From: Clostridia bacterium | Lineage (GTDB): Bacteria; Bacillota; Clostridia; Christensenellales; Borkfalkiaceae | NCBI GenBank assembly: GCA_017465145.1 | Contig: JAFTWU010000009.1 | Location: forward strand, 246,016-310,015 | Reading direction: 5' to 3' | DNA: 64,000 nucleotides | Shown here: positions 45,376-54,341 of the stretch, piece after piece | Layout of the letters: every line of letters begins with the position of its first letter | Position numbering within the stretch: position 1 is the stretch's first letter | The notes under the pieces: generated by a model | What the model saw: the letters and a program-made list of their open reading frames with translations, nothing else | What the model was told of the DNA's origin: nothing | The model's database searches: none | Translations under genes and position numbers: made by a program

Positions 45376-47055
45376 ATGGTGACTGATAAACCAATCACTA
45401 ATAAAATAGACGGCGAACTTTTTGAAAAACTTGTTACGGGTGGTGCAAGTAACCTTAAGGCGAATATCAAAACGGTTAACGACTTAAACGTTTTTCCAAT
45501 TCCAGACGGAGATACGGGCGACAATATGTATATGACTATGTCGGGTGGTATTTCCGCATTAAAGGCTGTAAGCGAAAATTCCGTTTATCGCAAAGCAAAG
45601 GCGCTAGCAGACGGCATGTTACTTAACGCGCGCGGGAATTCTGGCGTAATTTTATCACAACTATTTTATGGGCTTGCTAACGGCTTTAAGGATGAAGATA
45701 TTGCAACGGTAAAAGACTTTGGTAACGCGCTTAAATCTGGCGTTAAACAAGCGTATGCATCAGTCGTTAAACCCGTTGAAGGCACAATGCTAACAGTTGC
45801 AAGAGAAGCCGCAGATTTTGCTATAGAACACAGTACCGACGAAGATACCCTTGACAAATTTTTCAAAATCTTTATCGACGAAATGCAAAAATCACTAGAA
45901 CGTACCCCCGAACTTTTAGAAGTATTAAAAGAAGCGGGCGTTATAGATAGTGGCGGGGCAGGTTTACTTTATATTACAGAAGGCATGAAAGACGCTTTAG
46001 ACGGTAAACAAATTACTGATTTAGGCGAACTTTCCTTAAATAAACAAGAAGTTGATTTTTCTAAGTTTACCGCAGATAGCGTTATGACTTTCGGTTATTG
46101 TACGGAGTGCTTGTTGCAACTTCAAAACAGTAAAGTAGACGCGGAAAATTTCGATGAAAAAATCATTATAGATTATCTTTCTACTATAGGCGATTCTATC
46201 GCGTGCTTTAAAACGGGCACGGTTATAAAAGTTCACGTTCACACGCTAACACCATATAAAGTGTTAGAATTTTGTCAAAAATACGGCGAATTTTTAACGA
46301 TTAAAATTGAGAACATGACCTTACAACATAGCGAAACGGAAAAATCTAATAAACACGATTTTAGCGCTATGATGACGAAGAAAAAGGTTCAGCATAAAGA
46401 GTTTGCTTTGGTTACAGTTGCTACGGGCGAAGGCTTAGCAAACGTATTTACCGAATTTGGTGCAGACGTCGTTATAGACGGCGGACAAGGTAAAAATCCT
46501 TCTATAGAAAATTTTATAGAAGCGTTTGACTCACTTGATGCCGACAATATTTTCGTTTTGCCAAACAATAGCAATATTATAATGGCGGCTCGTCAATCGG
46601 CAGAAATGTATAAAAAATCTAAAGTATACGTTATAGAAACTAAAGATTTTGGGCAGGCATATTCCATTTTATCCATGCTAGATTACACCGGCACGGCAGA
46701 AGAAATTGCCGAAAGGATGAAAGAAGATATGGGTGGTGTTACCACGGGTATGATAACCACGTCTATCCGTAGTGCTAATATAGATGGCGTTGAAATTAAC
46801 GAAGGCGACTATATCGGCTTTACGGGTAAGACTATGCTAGTTGCAGAAACCTCTGTAATAAACGCTTATAAAAGTCTTTGCGAAAAGATTTTAACAAGTG
46901 ATAATAGTTTTGCTATCGTGGCGTTTGGTATAGATGCAGACGACAACTTAAAAGAAGAAGTTGCATCATTTATGGCGGAAAAATATCCCACTGTCGAATT
47001 CTATGCAATAGACGGTGGACAAGAAGTTTATCAAGTTATATTGATTATTGAATAA
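45376..47055 (+). CDS. FakA-like fatty acid kinase (DAK2 / YloV family)
   Basis: A 559-residue protein with an N-terminal DhaL/DAK2 kinase domain (about 10-200), with NDLNVFPIPDGDTGDNMYMTM carrying the Mg2+-binding Asp residues, then a middle segment and a C-terminal DAK1-related domain (FVLPNNSNIIMAARQSAEMY). In Staphylococcus aureus, FakA phosphorylates fatty acids held by DegV-type FakB proteins. A DegV protein is the next gene, which supports that role. The ATG at 45376 follows AAAGGAGAAAT. A GTG upstream is not used. Confidence 0.88.
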   Translation: MVTDKPITNKIDGELFEKLVTGGASNLKANIKTVNDLNVFPIPDGDTGDNMYMTMSGGISALKAVSENSVYRKAKALADGMLLNARGNSGVILSQLFYGLANGFKDEDIATVKDFGNALKSGVKQAYASVVKPVEGTMLTVAREAADFAIEHSTDEDTLDKFFKIFIDEMQKSLERTPELLEVLKEAGVIDSGGAGLLYITEGMKDALDGKQITDLGELSLNKQEVDFSKFTADSVMTFGYCTECLLQLQNSKVDAENFDEKIIIDYLSTIGDSIACFKTGTVIKVHVHTLTPYKVLEFCQKYGEFLTIKIENMTLQHSETEKSNKHDFSAMMTKKKVQHKEFALVTVATGEGLANVFTEFGADVVIDGGQGKNPSIENFIEAFDSLDADNIFVLPNNSNIIMAARQSAEMYKKSKVYVIETKDFGQAYSILSMLDYTGTAEEIAERMKEDMGGVTTGMITTSIRSANIDGVEINEGDYIGFTGKTMLVAETSVINAYKSLCEKILTSDNSFAIVAFGIDADDNLKEEVASFMAEKYPTVEFYAIDGGQEVYQVILIIE

Positions 47056-47086
47056 AATTGTGGTATTATATCAATAAGGATTTACT

Positions 47087-47986
47087 ATGGAAAAGTTTGT
47101 TATTATTACCGACTCATCTTCTAATCTCAATAAAGATTTAAGAGATAAATACGAAATCGACTATCTACCTTTTATTTACAATTATGAAGGGAAATCTTAC
47201 GATTCTGATTTAGATTGGAAAACTATCTCTGCCAAAGAATTTTACGATATGATGCGTAACGGCGCAAGAATAACGTCATCTGCCGTAAACGTTGCATCTT
47301 ACGTTGAAACGTTTGAAAAATATCTTTCTAAAGGTTATGACGTTTTAAGTATAAGTTGCACTTCAGCCCTTTCAACTTCTGTGAACTCTAGTTTTGTTGC
47401 GCGCGACCAACTTAAAGAAAAATATCCTGATAGAAAAATTATATGTATTGATTCTAAAATTTGTTGTGGCAGTTTAGGGTTAATTTGCGTTAAAGCGGGG
47501 CAACTACGCGCTCAAGGTAAAACTATTGAAGAAGTTGCTAGTTGGGTAGAAGAAAATAAACTCTTTTTCAACCAAGAAGGCTCTGTTGATAAATTAATAT
47601 GGCTTAAACAAGCGGGCAGGGTTTCAGCGTCAAGCGCTTTTTTTGGTGGGCTATTAAATATTAAACCTATACTTGTTTCCGACGTGCACGGTTATAACGT
47701 TGCTGTTGAAAAGGTTAAAGGTAGAATGACTTCTATTACAAGGGTAGCCGACCGCGTTGCTCAGTCTTATGACCCTAAGGGCGCTAAGGAAATTTTCATT
47801 AATCATACGGATAGTTTAGAAGACGCTATCGTTATGAAAGATGAACTAAAAAAACGCTTAAATCTAAATGATGAAGACTTCGTTTTTAGTTACGTTACTC
47901 CATCAGTTGGTGGCGCGATAGGGCCAGGGATGTTCGGTGTATACTTCTATGGCAAGAAAAGAACAGTAGACTCAAAGGTGAATTAA
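47087..47986 (+). CDS. DegV-family fatty acid-binding protein (FakB-like)
   Basis: A 299-residue DegV protein. It shows IITDSSSNLNKDLRDKY at the N terminus, a TSSAVNVASYVETFEKYL segment, SISCTSALSTSVNSS, and FINHTDSLEDA with VTPSVGGAIGPGMFGVYFYGK at the end, all typical of the fatty-acid pocket fold. It likely presents fatty acid to the FakA-type kinase encoded 31 bases upstream, giving acyl phosphate. Which fatty acid is bound cannot be told. Confidence 0.88.
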   Translation: MEKFVIITDSSSNLNKDLRDKYEIDYLPFIYNYEGKSYDSDLDWKTISAKEFYDMMRNGARITSSAVNVASYVETFEKYLSKGYDVLSISCTSALSTSVNSSFVARDQLKEKYPDRKIICIDSKICCGSLGLICVKAGQLRAQGKTIEEVASWVEENKLFFNQEGSVDKLIWLKQAGRVSASSAFFGGLLNIKPILVSDVHGYNVAVEKVKGRMTSITRVADRVAQSYDPKGAKEIFINHTDSLEDAIVMKDELKKRLNLNDEDFVFSYVTPSVGGAIGPGMFGVYFYGKKRTVDSKVN

Positions 47987-47989
47987 ATT

Positions 47990-48751
47990 ATGACGGCATA
48001 TTACGATAAATGGTCATATAAAAAGAAAAAACAACCTGTATGGGCTTTCTTTAAGGCGATTGTTGCGCCATTTAATAGGGTAAAAGAAGTCGTTTATCTT
48101 GGCGAACAATTACCTAAAAAATGCATTATGGTTTCTAATCATAATAACAAAAAAGGTCCGCTAGTTTTTGAAATTAATCTGCCTATTTTGCATGCAAAGT
48201 GGGGCGCTTATTGGATGCTTGGTGGTTATAAAGAAAGGTTTCATTATTTAAGAGACGTTTTATATATACAAAAGAACGGCTATTCAAAAATTCGAGCAAC
48301 CTTAAAGGGCGGTTTTGAAGCGATTTTTTCACTTTGGTCTTATAAAGGCTTAAAAGTTATACCGTCTTTCCCAGATGCAAGACTAAGAAAAACTTTGCAA
48401 TATAGTATGACCGTTTTAGAACAAGACGTTTCAATAATGATTTACCCTGAAGATTCGGGCAAAGGTTATTTTGACGTTATGTCGCACTTTTTCCCAGGTT
48501 TTGTAATGCTTGCTGATACTTGGTATAAAAAAACGGGTGAAGACTTACCGGTTTTCCCAATATACTACGGTAGAAAATCTAAAAAGATTGTGGTTGGCAA
48601 ACCTCTTTACGTGCAACAACTAAAAGAACAAGGCTTAAATCGTGAAGAAATTGCTGAAAAATTCCGCCTAGAAGTTAACAAACTCTATCACGACCACTTT
48701 TTAGACGTAAGCGACAACGCAAAAAATAAGAATAAGGTTGAAACAAAGTAA
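47990..48751 (+). CDS. Divergent PlsC-like acyltransferase, HX4D motif altered
   Basis: A 253-residue protein resembling phosphate-acyltransferases of the PlsC/LPLAT fold. The motif I region reads CIMVSNHNNKKGPLVFE, which has the catalytic His (H51) but Gly56 where HX4D has Asp. Motif III looks like IMIYPEDSGKGYF (about 149-161) in place of FPEGTRS. There is no obvious transmembrane helix, and the N terminus is basic and aromatic (YYDKWSYKKKKQP), fitting membrane-surface binding. It starts three bases after the DegV gene, so it probably uses or works with the acyl phosphate of the FakA/DegV pair. The function is inferred, and the missing Asp makes activity uncertain. Confidence 0.6.
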   Translation: MTAYYDKWSYKKKKQPVWAFFKAIVAPFNRVKEVVYLGEQLPKKCIMVSNHNNKKGPLVFEINLPILHAKWGAYWMLGGYKERFHYLRDVLYIQKNGYSKIRATLKGGFEAIFSLWSYKGLKVIPSFPDARLRKTLQYSMTVLEQDVSIMIYPEDSGKGYFDVMSHFFPGFVMLADTWYKKTGEDLPVFPIYYGRKSKKIVVGKPLYVQQLKEQGLNREEIAEKFRLEVNKLYHDHFLDVSDNAKNKNKVETK

Positions 48752-48773
48752 CGTTTTAGTTATAGAAATTAAA

Positions 48774-48800
48774 AACACCGATTTTTTCGGTGTTTTTTCA
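48774..48800 (+). terminator. Intrinsic terminator of the FakA/DegV operon
   Basis: AACACCGA (48774-48781) pairs perfectly with TCGGTGTT (48787-48794), loop T5, then TTTTCA. Confidence 0.85.
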
Positions 48801-48854
48801 TTTTAAATTAACCTTGCTTTAACGTTAAATAAATTTTAAAAAAGTTTGTATTTT

Positions 48855-48900
48855 ACTATAAAATAGTTGACTTTATCAATTTAGCGTGCTAAACTATAGT
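48855..48900. promoter_or_regulatory. Promoter of the histidine operon with nested palindromes
   Basis: Promoter: TTGACT (48867-48872), 17-base spacer, TAAACT (48890-48895). Palindromes on it: ACTATAAAATAGT (48855-48867) meets the -35 box, TTTAGCGTGCTAAA (48880-48893) covers the spacer and -10, and ACTATAGT (48893-48900) follows. ACTAT/ATAGT arms recur, so a dimer such as the TrpR-type protein encoded next could bind in steps. Histidine repression by that protein is inference. Confidence 0.6.
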
Positions 48901-48926
48901 AAACTAAAGTGCAGGAAGGTTTATTT

Positions 48927-49220
48927 ATGGACGTTTCTTTCAATAAAAAGTGTGAAAAATTATATAAGGCAATCTTAAAGCTTAAAACGATAGAAGACTG
49001 TGGCAAGTTTTTTGAAGATATTTGCACCATTAAAGAAATTTTAGATATGACGCAAAGGCTAGAAGTTGCCGAACTTTTAACCGCGGGTAAAAACTATCAA
49101 GAAGTATGCAAGGAAACGGGCGCAAGCACCGCAACTATAAGCAGAGTTTCAAAATGCTTAAATTACGGCGCAGGCGGTTATTCTCTTGTTATCAACAAAA
49201 AGGGGAAAAACAATGGATAA
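48927..49220 (+). CDS. TrpR/YerC/YecD-family regulator (HisR-like)
   Basis: A 97-residue small helical DNA-binding protein of the TrpR superfamily. It has the core FFEDICTIKEILDMTQRLEVAELLTAGKNYQEVC and the recognition helix ETGASTATISRVSKCL. In E. coli, TrpR binds its amino acid as co-repressor. From memory, a relative heading clostridial his operons has been called HisR, and the position here, overlapping hisZ by eight bases, fits that. ATG 48927 follows CAGGAAGG. A longer GTG start at 48909 lacks a site. Confidence 0.85.
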   Translation: MDVSFNKKCEKLYKAILKLKTIEDCGKFFEDICTIKEILDMTQRLEVAELLTAGKNYQEVCKETGASTATISRVSKCLNYGAGGYSLVINKKGKNNG

Positions 49221-50139
49221 TATTTTAAACGTTTTAACGGCGGAAGAAAAGATATCTTTATCACTACGCGCCCTTTATAATGAAAACGGCTATTCTCAAT
49301 ACCGCATGAGCAAGTTTGAAGAATACGACCTTTACGTGAAAAACAAGGACTTTTTGGTTTCTTCTAACGTGCTAACCTTTACCGATACTAACGGCAAACT
49401 TTTGGCACTTAAACCAGACGTTACCTTGTCTATTATAAAAAACAGTCGTGATATAGACGGCGTTATGAAAGTTTACTATAACGAAAACGTTTACAGGGTA
49501 TCAAAGGGCACAAAATCTTTTAAGGAAATTATGCAAGCGGGTTTAGAGTGCATAGGTGCGGTGGATAACACCGTTATTAACGAAGTTTTAACCCTTGCTT
49601 GTAAAAGTTTAGACTTAATAAGCAAGAATAATATTTTGGTAATTTCTCACCTTGATATCATTTCCGGCGTGTTAGATTATTGCGGGCTTAATATAAACGA
49701 TAAAAAGCAAGTTGTAAAACTTTTAGGTGAAAAGAACGTTTTTGCGATTAAGCAATTATGTGAAGACCTTCAATTGTCTAAAGAAAATTCTATTCTTGTT
49801 CAAAAACTAGTTACAGTTTACGGAACGCCTGAAAAGGTTGCCGATGCTATGCGTGATTTTGCGGTAAACGTTCAAACGGGCAAGGCTATAGCAGAATTAA
49901 ACGAAGCGATAACCGCACTTAATAACGCTGGCTTTAAGGATAAAATTATAATTGACTTTTCCGTTGTTAACGATATGAAGTATTATAACGGCATTTCTTT
50001 TAAGGGCTTTATAGAAGGTGTGCCTACGGGCATTTTGTCTGGCGGTCAATACGATAATTTAATGGCTAAAATGGATAAAAAATATCAAGCAATCGGCTTT
50101 GCTGTTTACCTAGACGAACTTTCTAGGATAGGGGGTTAA
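49213..50139 (+). CDS. hisZ: HisZ, ATP phosphoribosyltransferase regulatory subunit (short form)
   Basis: A 308-residue HisRS-like paralogue that completes short-form HisG. It retains class II fold marks, YDLYVKNKDFLV, LALKPDVTLSIIKN (motif 2 region), VYYNENVYRVSKG, and IIDFSVVNDMKYYNGISFKGF. It is shorter than the roughly 390-residue HisZ of many bacteria, lacking the C-terminal anticodon-binding part. It is followed one base later by hisG. The start at 49213 overlaps the regulator. Confidence 0.9.
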   Translation: MDNILNVLTAEEKISLSLRALYNENGYSQYRMSKFEEYDLYVKNKDFLVSSNVLTFTDTNGKLLALKPDVTLSIIKNSRDIDGVMKVYYNENVYRVSKGTKSFKEIMQAGLECIGAVDNTVINEVLTLACKSLDLISKNNILVISHLDIISGVLDYCGLNINDKKQVVKLLGEKNVFAIKQLCEDLQLSKENSILVQKLVTVYGTPEKVADAMRDFAVNVQTGKAIAELNEAITALNNAGFKDKIIIDFSVVNDMKYYNGISFKGFIEGVPTGILSGGQYDNLMAKMDKKYQAIGFAVYLDELSRIGG

Positions 50140-50140
50140 T

Positions 50141-50770
50141 ATGAAAAAGTTTCTTAATATTGCCCTTCCAAAAGGTAGGCTTGGCGAAAAAGTTTACGAT
50201 ATGTTTGAACGCGCTGGCTACGATTGTGCGTCAATTAAAGAAAACAGTCGTAAACTCATATTTGAAAACGAGGATTTAGGCATAAGATTTTTCTGGGTAA
50301 AACCATCTGACGTTGCAATTTACGTTGAACGTGGTGCTGCAGATATTGGCGTTGCAGGTAAAGATATTTTGCTTGAATATTCCCCAGAAGTTTACGAACT
50401 TTTAGACTTAAACGTTGGCAAATGCAGTATGGCAGTTGCGGGTAAAAAGAATTTCGTTGACGACCGCACCAAAACCTTGCGCGTTGCAACAAAGTTCGTT
50501 AACATTGCTAAAAATTATTATTCTTCTATCGGGCGCGATATAGATATTATCGCCCTTAACGGCTCAATAGAACTTGCACCTATTTTAGACCTTTCCGACG
50601 TTATCGTCGATATCGTTGAAACCGGTTCAACCTTAAAGGAAAATAATTTAGAAGTAATAGAAAAATTCGTGCCGATAAGCGCAAGACTTATTGCAAACAA
50701 ATCAAGTTTCAAATTCAAAACGGAGATTATTGAAGATATAACGGCTAAACTTGCCGAAATCGTAGGATAA
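50141..50770 (+). CDS. hisG: HisG, ATP phosphoribosyltransferase (short form)
   Basis: A 209-residue catalytic subunit joining ATP and PRPP in the first histidine step. It begins LNIALPKGRLGEKVYDMFERAG, has GAADIGVAGKDIL, and the PRPP-loop region DIVETGSTLKENNLEV. There is no C-terminal regulatory domain, so histidine inhibition must come through HisZ. One base separates it from hisZ and one from hisD. Confidence 0.96.
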   Translation: MKKFLNIALPKGRLGEKVYDMFERAGYDCASIKENSRKLIFENEDLGIRFFWVKPSDVAIYVERGAADIGVAGKDILLEYSPEVYELLDLNVGKCSMAVAGKKNFVDDRTKTLRVATKFVNIAKNYYSSIGRDIDIIALNGSIELAPILDLSDVIVDIVETGSTLKENNLEVIEKFVPISARLIANKSSFKFKTEIIEDITAKLAEIVG

Positions 50771-50771
50771 T

Positions 50772-52046
50772 ATGATAAAAATTATTGATTATAAACTTAA
50801 TAATAGAGAAGAAATCTTTTCAGTTAACGTTGAAAAGCCAAACGTTTCTTTATCCGTTAGCGAAATTATTGATAACGTAAGAAAAAACGGCGATAAAGCA
50901 CTTTTTGACTACGCGTTGAAATTCGATAAAGCAACCCTTTCTTCTTTAAGGGTTTCAAGCGAAGAAATTATAAATGCTTATAACTCAGTTGACGATAACT
51001 TTAAAAGAATTTTACAAGATGCCGCTAAAAACATTAAGGAATTCCACGAAAAGCAAAAAAGAAACGGTTTCAATTTGAAAAAAAGTAGCGGAATTACCGT
51101 TGGTCAAAAGGTTATTCCTATAGAACGCGCGGGCATTTACGTTCCCGGTGGCACGGCGGCTTATCCGTCAACCGTTCTAATGGATTCTATCCCCGCAATA
51201 GTTGCTGGGGTAGAGCGCGTGGTTATGGTTTCACCCCCAAATGCTAAAGGAGAAATTAACCCCGTAATTTTAGCAGCCGCTCACGTTTGCGGTATTACCG
51301 AAATTTATAAAGTTGGCGGGGCACAAGCGATTGCGGCCCTTGCATACGGCACGGAAACTATTCCTAAGGTAGACAAAATTGTTGGACCGGGTAACGCTTA
51401 CGTTGCCGAAGCAAAAAGACAGGTATTTGGCGCGGTTTCTATTGATATGATAGCAGGCCCTAGCGAAATTATGATTGTTGCAGACAGCACTAATCGTGCA
51501 AAAGATATTGCGGCAGACCTTTTATCACAAGCCGAACACGATAAAATGGCAAGTGCGGTGCTAGTTACCGATAGCGTTGATTTTGCTAAGGAAGTTAGTG
51601 CACAACTAGAAATTCAAATTCCTAAACTAGAAAGAAACAATATTGCCCGCGAATCTATTGATAATTATGGCAAGATTATAATTACCGATTCTATTGATAG
51701 CGCGATTGATATTGCCAATGAAATTGCCCCCGAACACTTAGAAATTTGCGTAGATAATCCCTTTGATTATTTGGATAAAATAAAACACGCTGGTTCTGTA
51801 TTTTTAGGTAAATTTTGTCCAGAAGCGTTGGGAGATTATCTAGCGGGCACAAACCACACTTTGCCAACTAGTGGCACGGCAAGATTTTCTAGCCCACTAT
51901 CAGTTGACGATTTTATAAAGAAAACTCAATATATTTATTACGATAAAGAAAGTTTACGCGCGGTAGCAAAAGACGTTGAATATTTTGCTTGCCAAGAAGG
52001 ATTAACCGCACACGCTAAAAGTGCCGTTATTAGATTTGAGGATTAA
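50772..52046 (+). CDS. hisD: HisD, histidinol dehydrogenase
   Basis: A 424-residue zinc enzyme that oxidises L-histidinol twice to histidine. It has GIYVPGGTAAYPSTVLMDSIPA, VGGAQAIAALAYGT, KIVGPGNAYVAEAKR, IAGPSEIMIVAD, the LSQAEHDKMASAVL zinc site, and APEHLEIC plus the C-terminal GTNHTLPTSGTARFSSPL. Full length. It follows hisG by one base. Confidence 0.97.
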   Translation: MIKIIDYKLNNREEIFSVNVEKPNVSLSVSEIIDNVRKNGDKALFDYALKFDKATLSSLRVSSEEIINAYNSVDDNFKRILQDAAKNIKEFHEKQKRNGFNLKKSSGITVGQKVIPIERAGIYVPGGTAAYPSTVLMDSIPAIVAGVERVVMVSPPNAKGEINPVILAAAHVCGITEIYKVGGAQAIAALAYGTETIPKVDKIVGPGNAYVAEAKRQVFGAVSIDMIAGPSEIMIVADSTNRAKDIAADLLSQAEHDKMASAVLVTDSVDFAKEVSAQLEIQIPKLERNNIARESIDNYGKIIITDSIDSAIDIANEIAPEHLEICVDNPFDYLDKIKHAGSVFLGKFCPEALGDYLAGTNHTLPTSGTARFSSPLSVDDFIKKTQYIYYDKESLRAVAKDVEYFACQEGLTAHAKSAVIRFED

Positions 52047-52047
52047 A

Positions 52048-53106
52048 ATGAGTAAATTTTTAACCGAAAAGATTAATAAACTTACGCCCTACGTTCCAGG
52101 TGAACAACCAAAAGAGCGCAAGTATATAAAACTTAATACTAATGAATCGCCGTTTCCACCATCTAATTTAGCGATAGAGATGGCAGAAGAAAGCGCAAAA
52201 AAACTTATGCTATACCCAGACCCAGACTGCAAGCAAGTAACTTGTGCTATAGCAGAAAAGTTAGGGGTAGATGCAAGTCAAGTAATAGTAACTAACGGCT
52301 CAGACGAAGTGTTGAATTTTGCTTTTATGGCTTATTGCGACCAAAATAATCCAGCAATTTTCCCTGATATTACCTACGGGTTTTATAAAGTTTTTGCCGA
52401 AGTTAACGGAGTTCCTTATAAAGAAATACCTTTAAAAGATGATTTTACGATAGATATTAACGATTATCTAAATGAAAAGGGGGTTATTTTTATTGCAAAC
52501 CCCAACGCACCCACAGGTATTGATTTAGGTGTTAGCGCTATTGAAAAACTTATCGCTGTAAACCCCGATAGGATAGTAGTAGTTGACGAAGCGTACGTTG
52601 ATTTTGGTGGTGAAAGCGTTGTTCCGCTAATCAATAAATACGATAATTTGTTGGTTACACAAACATTTTCAAAATCGCGTTCTATGGCGGGTGCAAGGCT
52701 AGGTTTTGGCGTTGCAAGTAAATGTTTAATAAACGACCTTATGCGCATTAAATATTCCACCAACCCCTATAACGTTAACAGTATGACGGCATCAGCGGGC
52801 TACGGTGCAATAAAAGACGATAAATATTTTATAAACAACTGTAAAGAAATTATAAAAAACCGCGATTACACCGCAAGCGAACTTAAAAAACTTGGCTTTA
52901 CGTTAACCGATTCATCCACAAACTTCATATTTGCAAAAAGTGATAAGATAGGCGGTGAAAAGTTATATAAAACTCTTAAAGAAAATGGCATTTTAGTTAG
53001 ACATTTTTCTAAAGAACGTATAAGCAATTATATAAGAATAACCATAGGCAGTATTGAAGAAATGCAAACCTTTATTCAAACTGTAAAAACAATTTTGGAG
53101 GCTTAA
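52048..53106 (+). CDS. hisC: HisC, histidinol-phosphate aminotransferase
   Basis: A 352-residue PLP enzyme of fold type I. LNTNESPFPP begins the core, VTNGSDEVLNFAF is the PLP-phosphate part, ANPNAPTGI holds the pyridine-contact Asn, VVDEAYVDFGG the Asp and Tyr, and TFSKSRSMAGARLGFGV the Schiff-base Lys. The ATG at 52048 is behind GAGGATTAAA, one base after hisD's stop. An in-frame upstream start inside hisD is less likely. Confidence 0.95.
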   Translation: MSKFLTEKINKLTPYVPGEQPKERKYIKLNTNESPFPPSNLAIEMAEESAKKLMLYPDPDCKQVTCAIAEKLGVDASQVIVTNGSDEVLNFAFMAYCDQNNPAIFPDITYGFYKVFAEVNGVPYKEIPLKDDFTIDINDYLNEKGVIFIANPNAPTGIDLGVSAIEKLIAVNPDRIVVVDEAYVDFGGESVVPLINKYDNLLVTQTFSKSRSMAGARLGFGVASKCLINDLMRIKYSTNPYNVNSMTASAGYGAIKDDKYFINNCKEIIKNRDYTASELKKLGFTLTDSSTNFIFAKSDKIGGEKLYKTLKENGILVRHFSKERISNYIRITIGSIEEMQTFIQTVKTILEA

Positions 53107-53112
53107 ACTTTT

Positions 53113-53700
53113 ATGAGAATAGCATCTATTAACAGAAAAACTAAAGAAACGGATATATCCTTAACCATTAATCTTGACGGAAAAGGCGTATCTAATATTG
53201 ATAGCGGTTGTGGTTTTTTAGACCATATGTTAACTCTATTTGCAAAACACGCTAGATTTGACCTTGACGTTACTTGCAAAGGTGACATAGAAGTAGATTT
53301 TCACCACACAGTAGAAGATATCGGTATAAGCCTTGGATTAGCGTTCAAGCAAGCGCTTGGCGATAAAAAGGGTATCGTTAGATACGGCGATACAATTCTT
53401 CCTATGGACGAATCGTTAATTTTATCTGCCGTTGATATTTCTGGCAGAAGTTTTCTTGGATATAAGCTAACTCCCAAGGCAAAAAGAGTTGGTAATTTTG
53501 ACGTTGAACTTGTTGAAGAGTTTTTTATCGCGTTCACTTCAAACGCGGGCATAAATCTACAAGTTAACCAACTTGCAGGTAAAAACACTCACCACATTTT
53601 AGAAGGCGCGTTTAAGTCTGTTGCTAGAAGTCTTAAAACTGCAGTTTCAATAGATAAAGAATTTTGTGATGAAGTTCCTTCCACTAAAGGAGTTCTTTAA
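53113..53700 (+). CDS. hisB: HisB, imidazoleglycerol-phosphate dehydratase
   Basis: A 195-residue Mn-dependent dehydratase, the single-domain form without a phosphatase. It has NIDSGCGFLDHMLTLFAKHARFDL, EVDFHHTVEDIGISLGLAF with the metal His residues, and NLQVNQLAGKNTHHILEGAFKSVARSL. The phosphatase step is carried by the PHP enzyme at the operon's end. Stop and hisH start share a base. Confidence 0.97.
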   Translation: MRIASINRKTKETDISLTINLDGKGVSNIDSGCGFLDHMLTLFAKHARFDLDVTCKGDIEVDFHHTVEDIGISLGLAFKQALGDKKGIVRYGDTILPMDESLILSAVDISGRSFLGYKLTPKAKRVGNFDVELVEEFFIAFTSNAGINLQVNQLAGKNTHHILEGAFKSVARSLKTAVSIDKEFCDEVPSTKGVL

Positions 53701-54314
53701 TGATTGCTATCGTTGACTACGGCGTGGGCAACTTGTTTTCCCTTAAAAGTTCCTTTAAGGCTATCGGTGTAGATGCCGTTACTACAAGCGACCCAGAGAT
53801 TATTGAAAAAGCCGAAAAGATAATTTTGCCGGGTGTTGGTGCTTTTGGTGACGCTGCAGAAAAACTTTTTAGTTCTGGTCTTGCTAAAGTTGTTGTTGAC
53901 CAAGTTAAAAAGGGTAAAGCGCTACTTGGTATATGCCTTGGTATGCAATTATTGTTCGATAAAAGTTTAGAATACGGCGAACATAAAGGTCTAGGGCTTA
54001 TTAAGGGTGAAATTCGCCCTATACAAGACGTAATTCCTAGTGATTATAAAGTTCCACATATCGGTTGGAACGCGCTAAATTTTGGCAAAAATAAAAGTCC
54101 GTTATTTAAATATCTAAACGAAGGCGACCACGTATATTTCGTTCACTCTTTCTACGGCGCTAAATGTGAAGATAGCGTTATTGCAACCACCGAATACGGC
54201 GCAACGCTCACCGCAGCAGTTGGTAAAGACAACGTTTACGGTTGTCAGTTCCACCCTGAAAAAAGCGGTAACGTAGGCTTAAATATACTTAAAGCCTTTT
54301 GCGAAATGGAATAG
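53700..54314 (+). CDS. hisH: HisH, imidazole glycerol phosphate synthase glutaminase subunit
   Basis: A 204-residue class I glutaminase delivering ammonia to HisF. It has VDYGVGNLFSLKSSF, LPGVGAFGDA, the nucleophile Cys79 in LLGICLGMQLLF, and the His-Glu pair in CQFHPEKSG. The catalytic triad looks whole, in contrast to PurF. It overlaps hisB by one base. Confidence 0.97.
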   Translation: MIAIVDYGVGNLFSLKSSFKAIGVDAVTTSDPEIIEKAEKIILPGVGAFGDAAEKLFSSGLAKVVVDQVKKGKALLGICLGMQLLFDKSLEYGEHKGLGLIKGEIRPIQDVIPSDYKVPHIGWNALNFGKNKSPLFKYLNEGDHVYFVHSFYGAKCEDSVIATTEYGATLTAAVGKDNVYGCQFHPEKSGNVGLNILKAFCEME

Positions 54315-54341
54315 GCAAGTTAAATATTTTGGAGAACTTAA

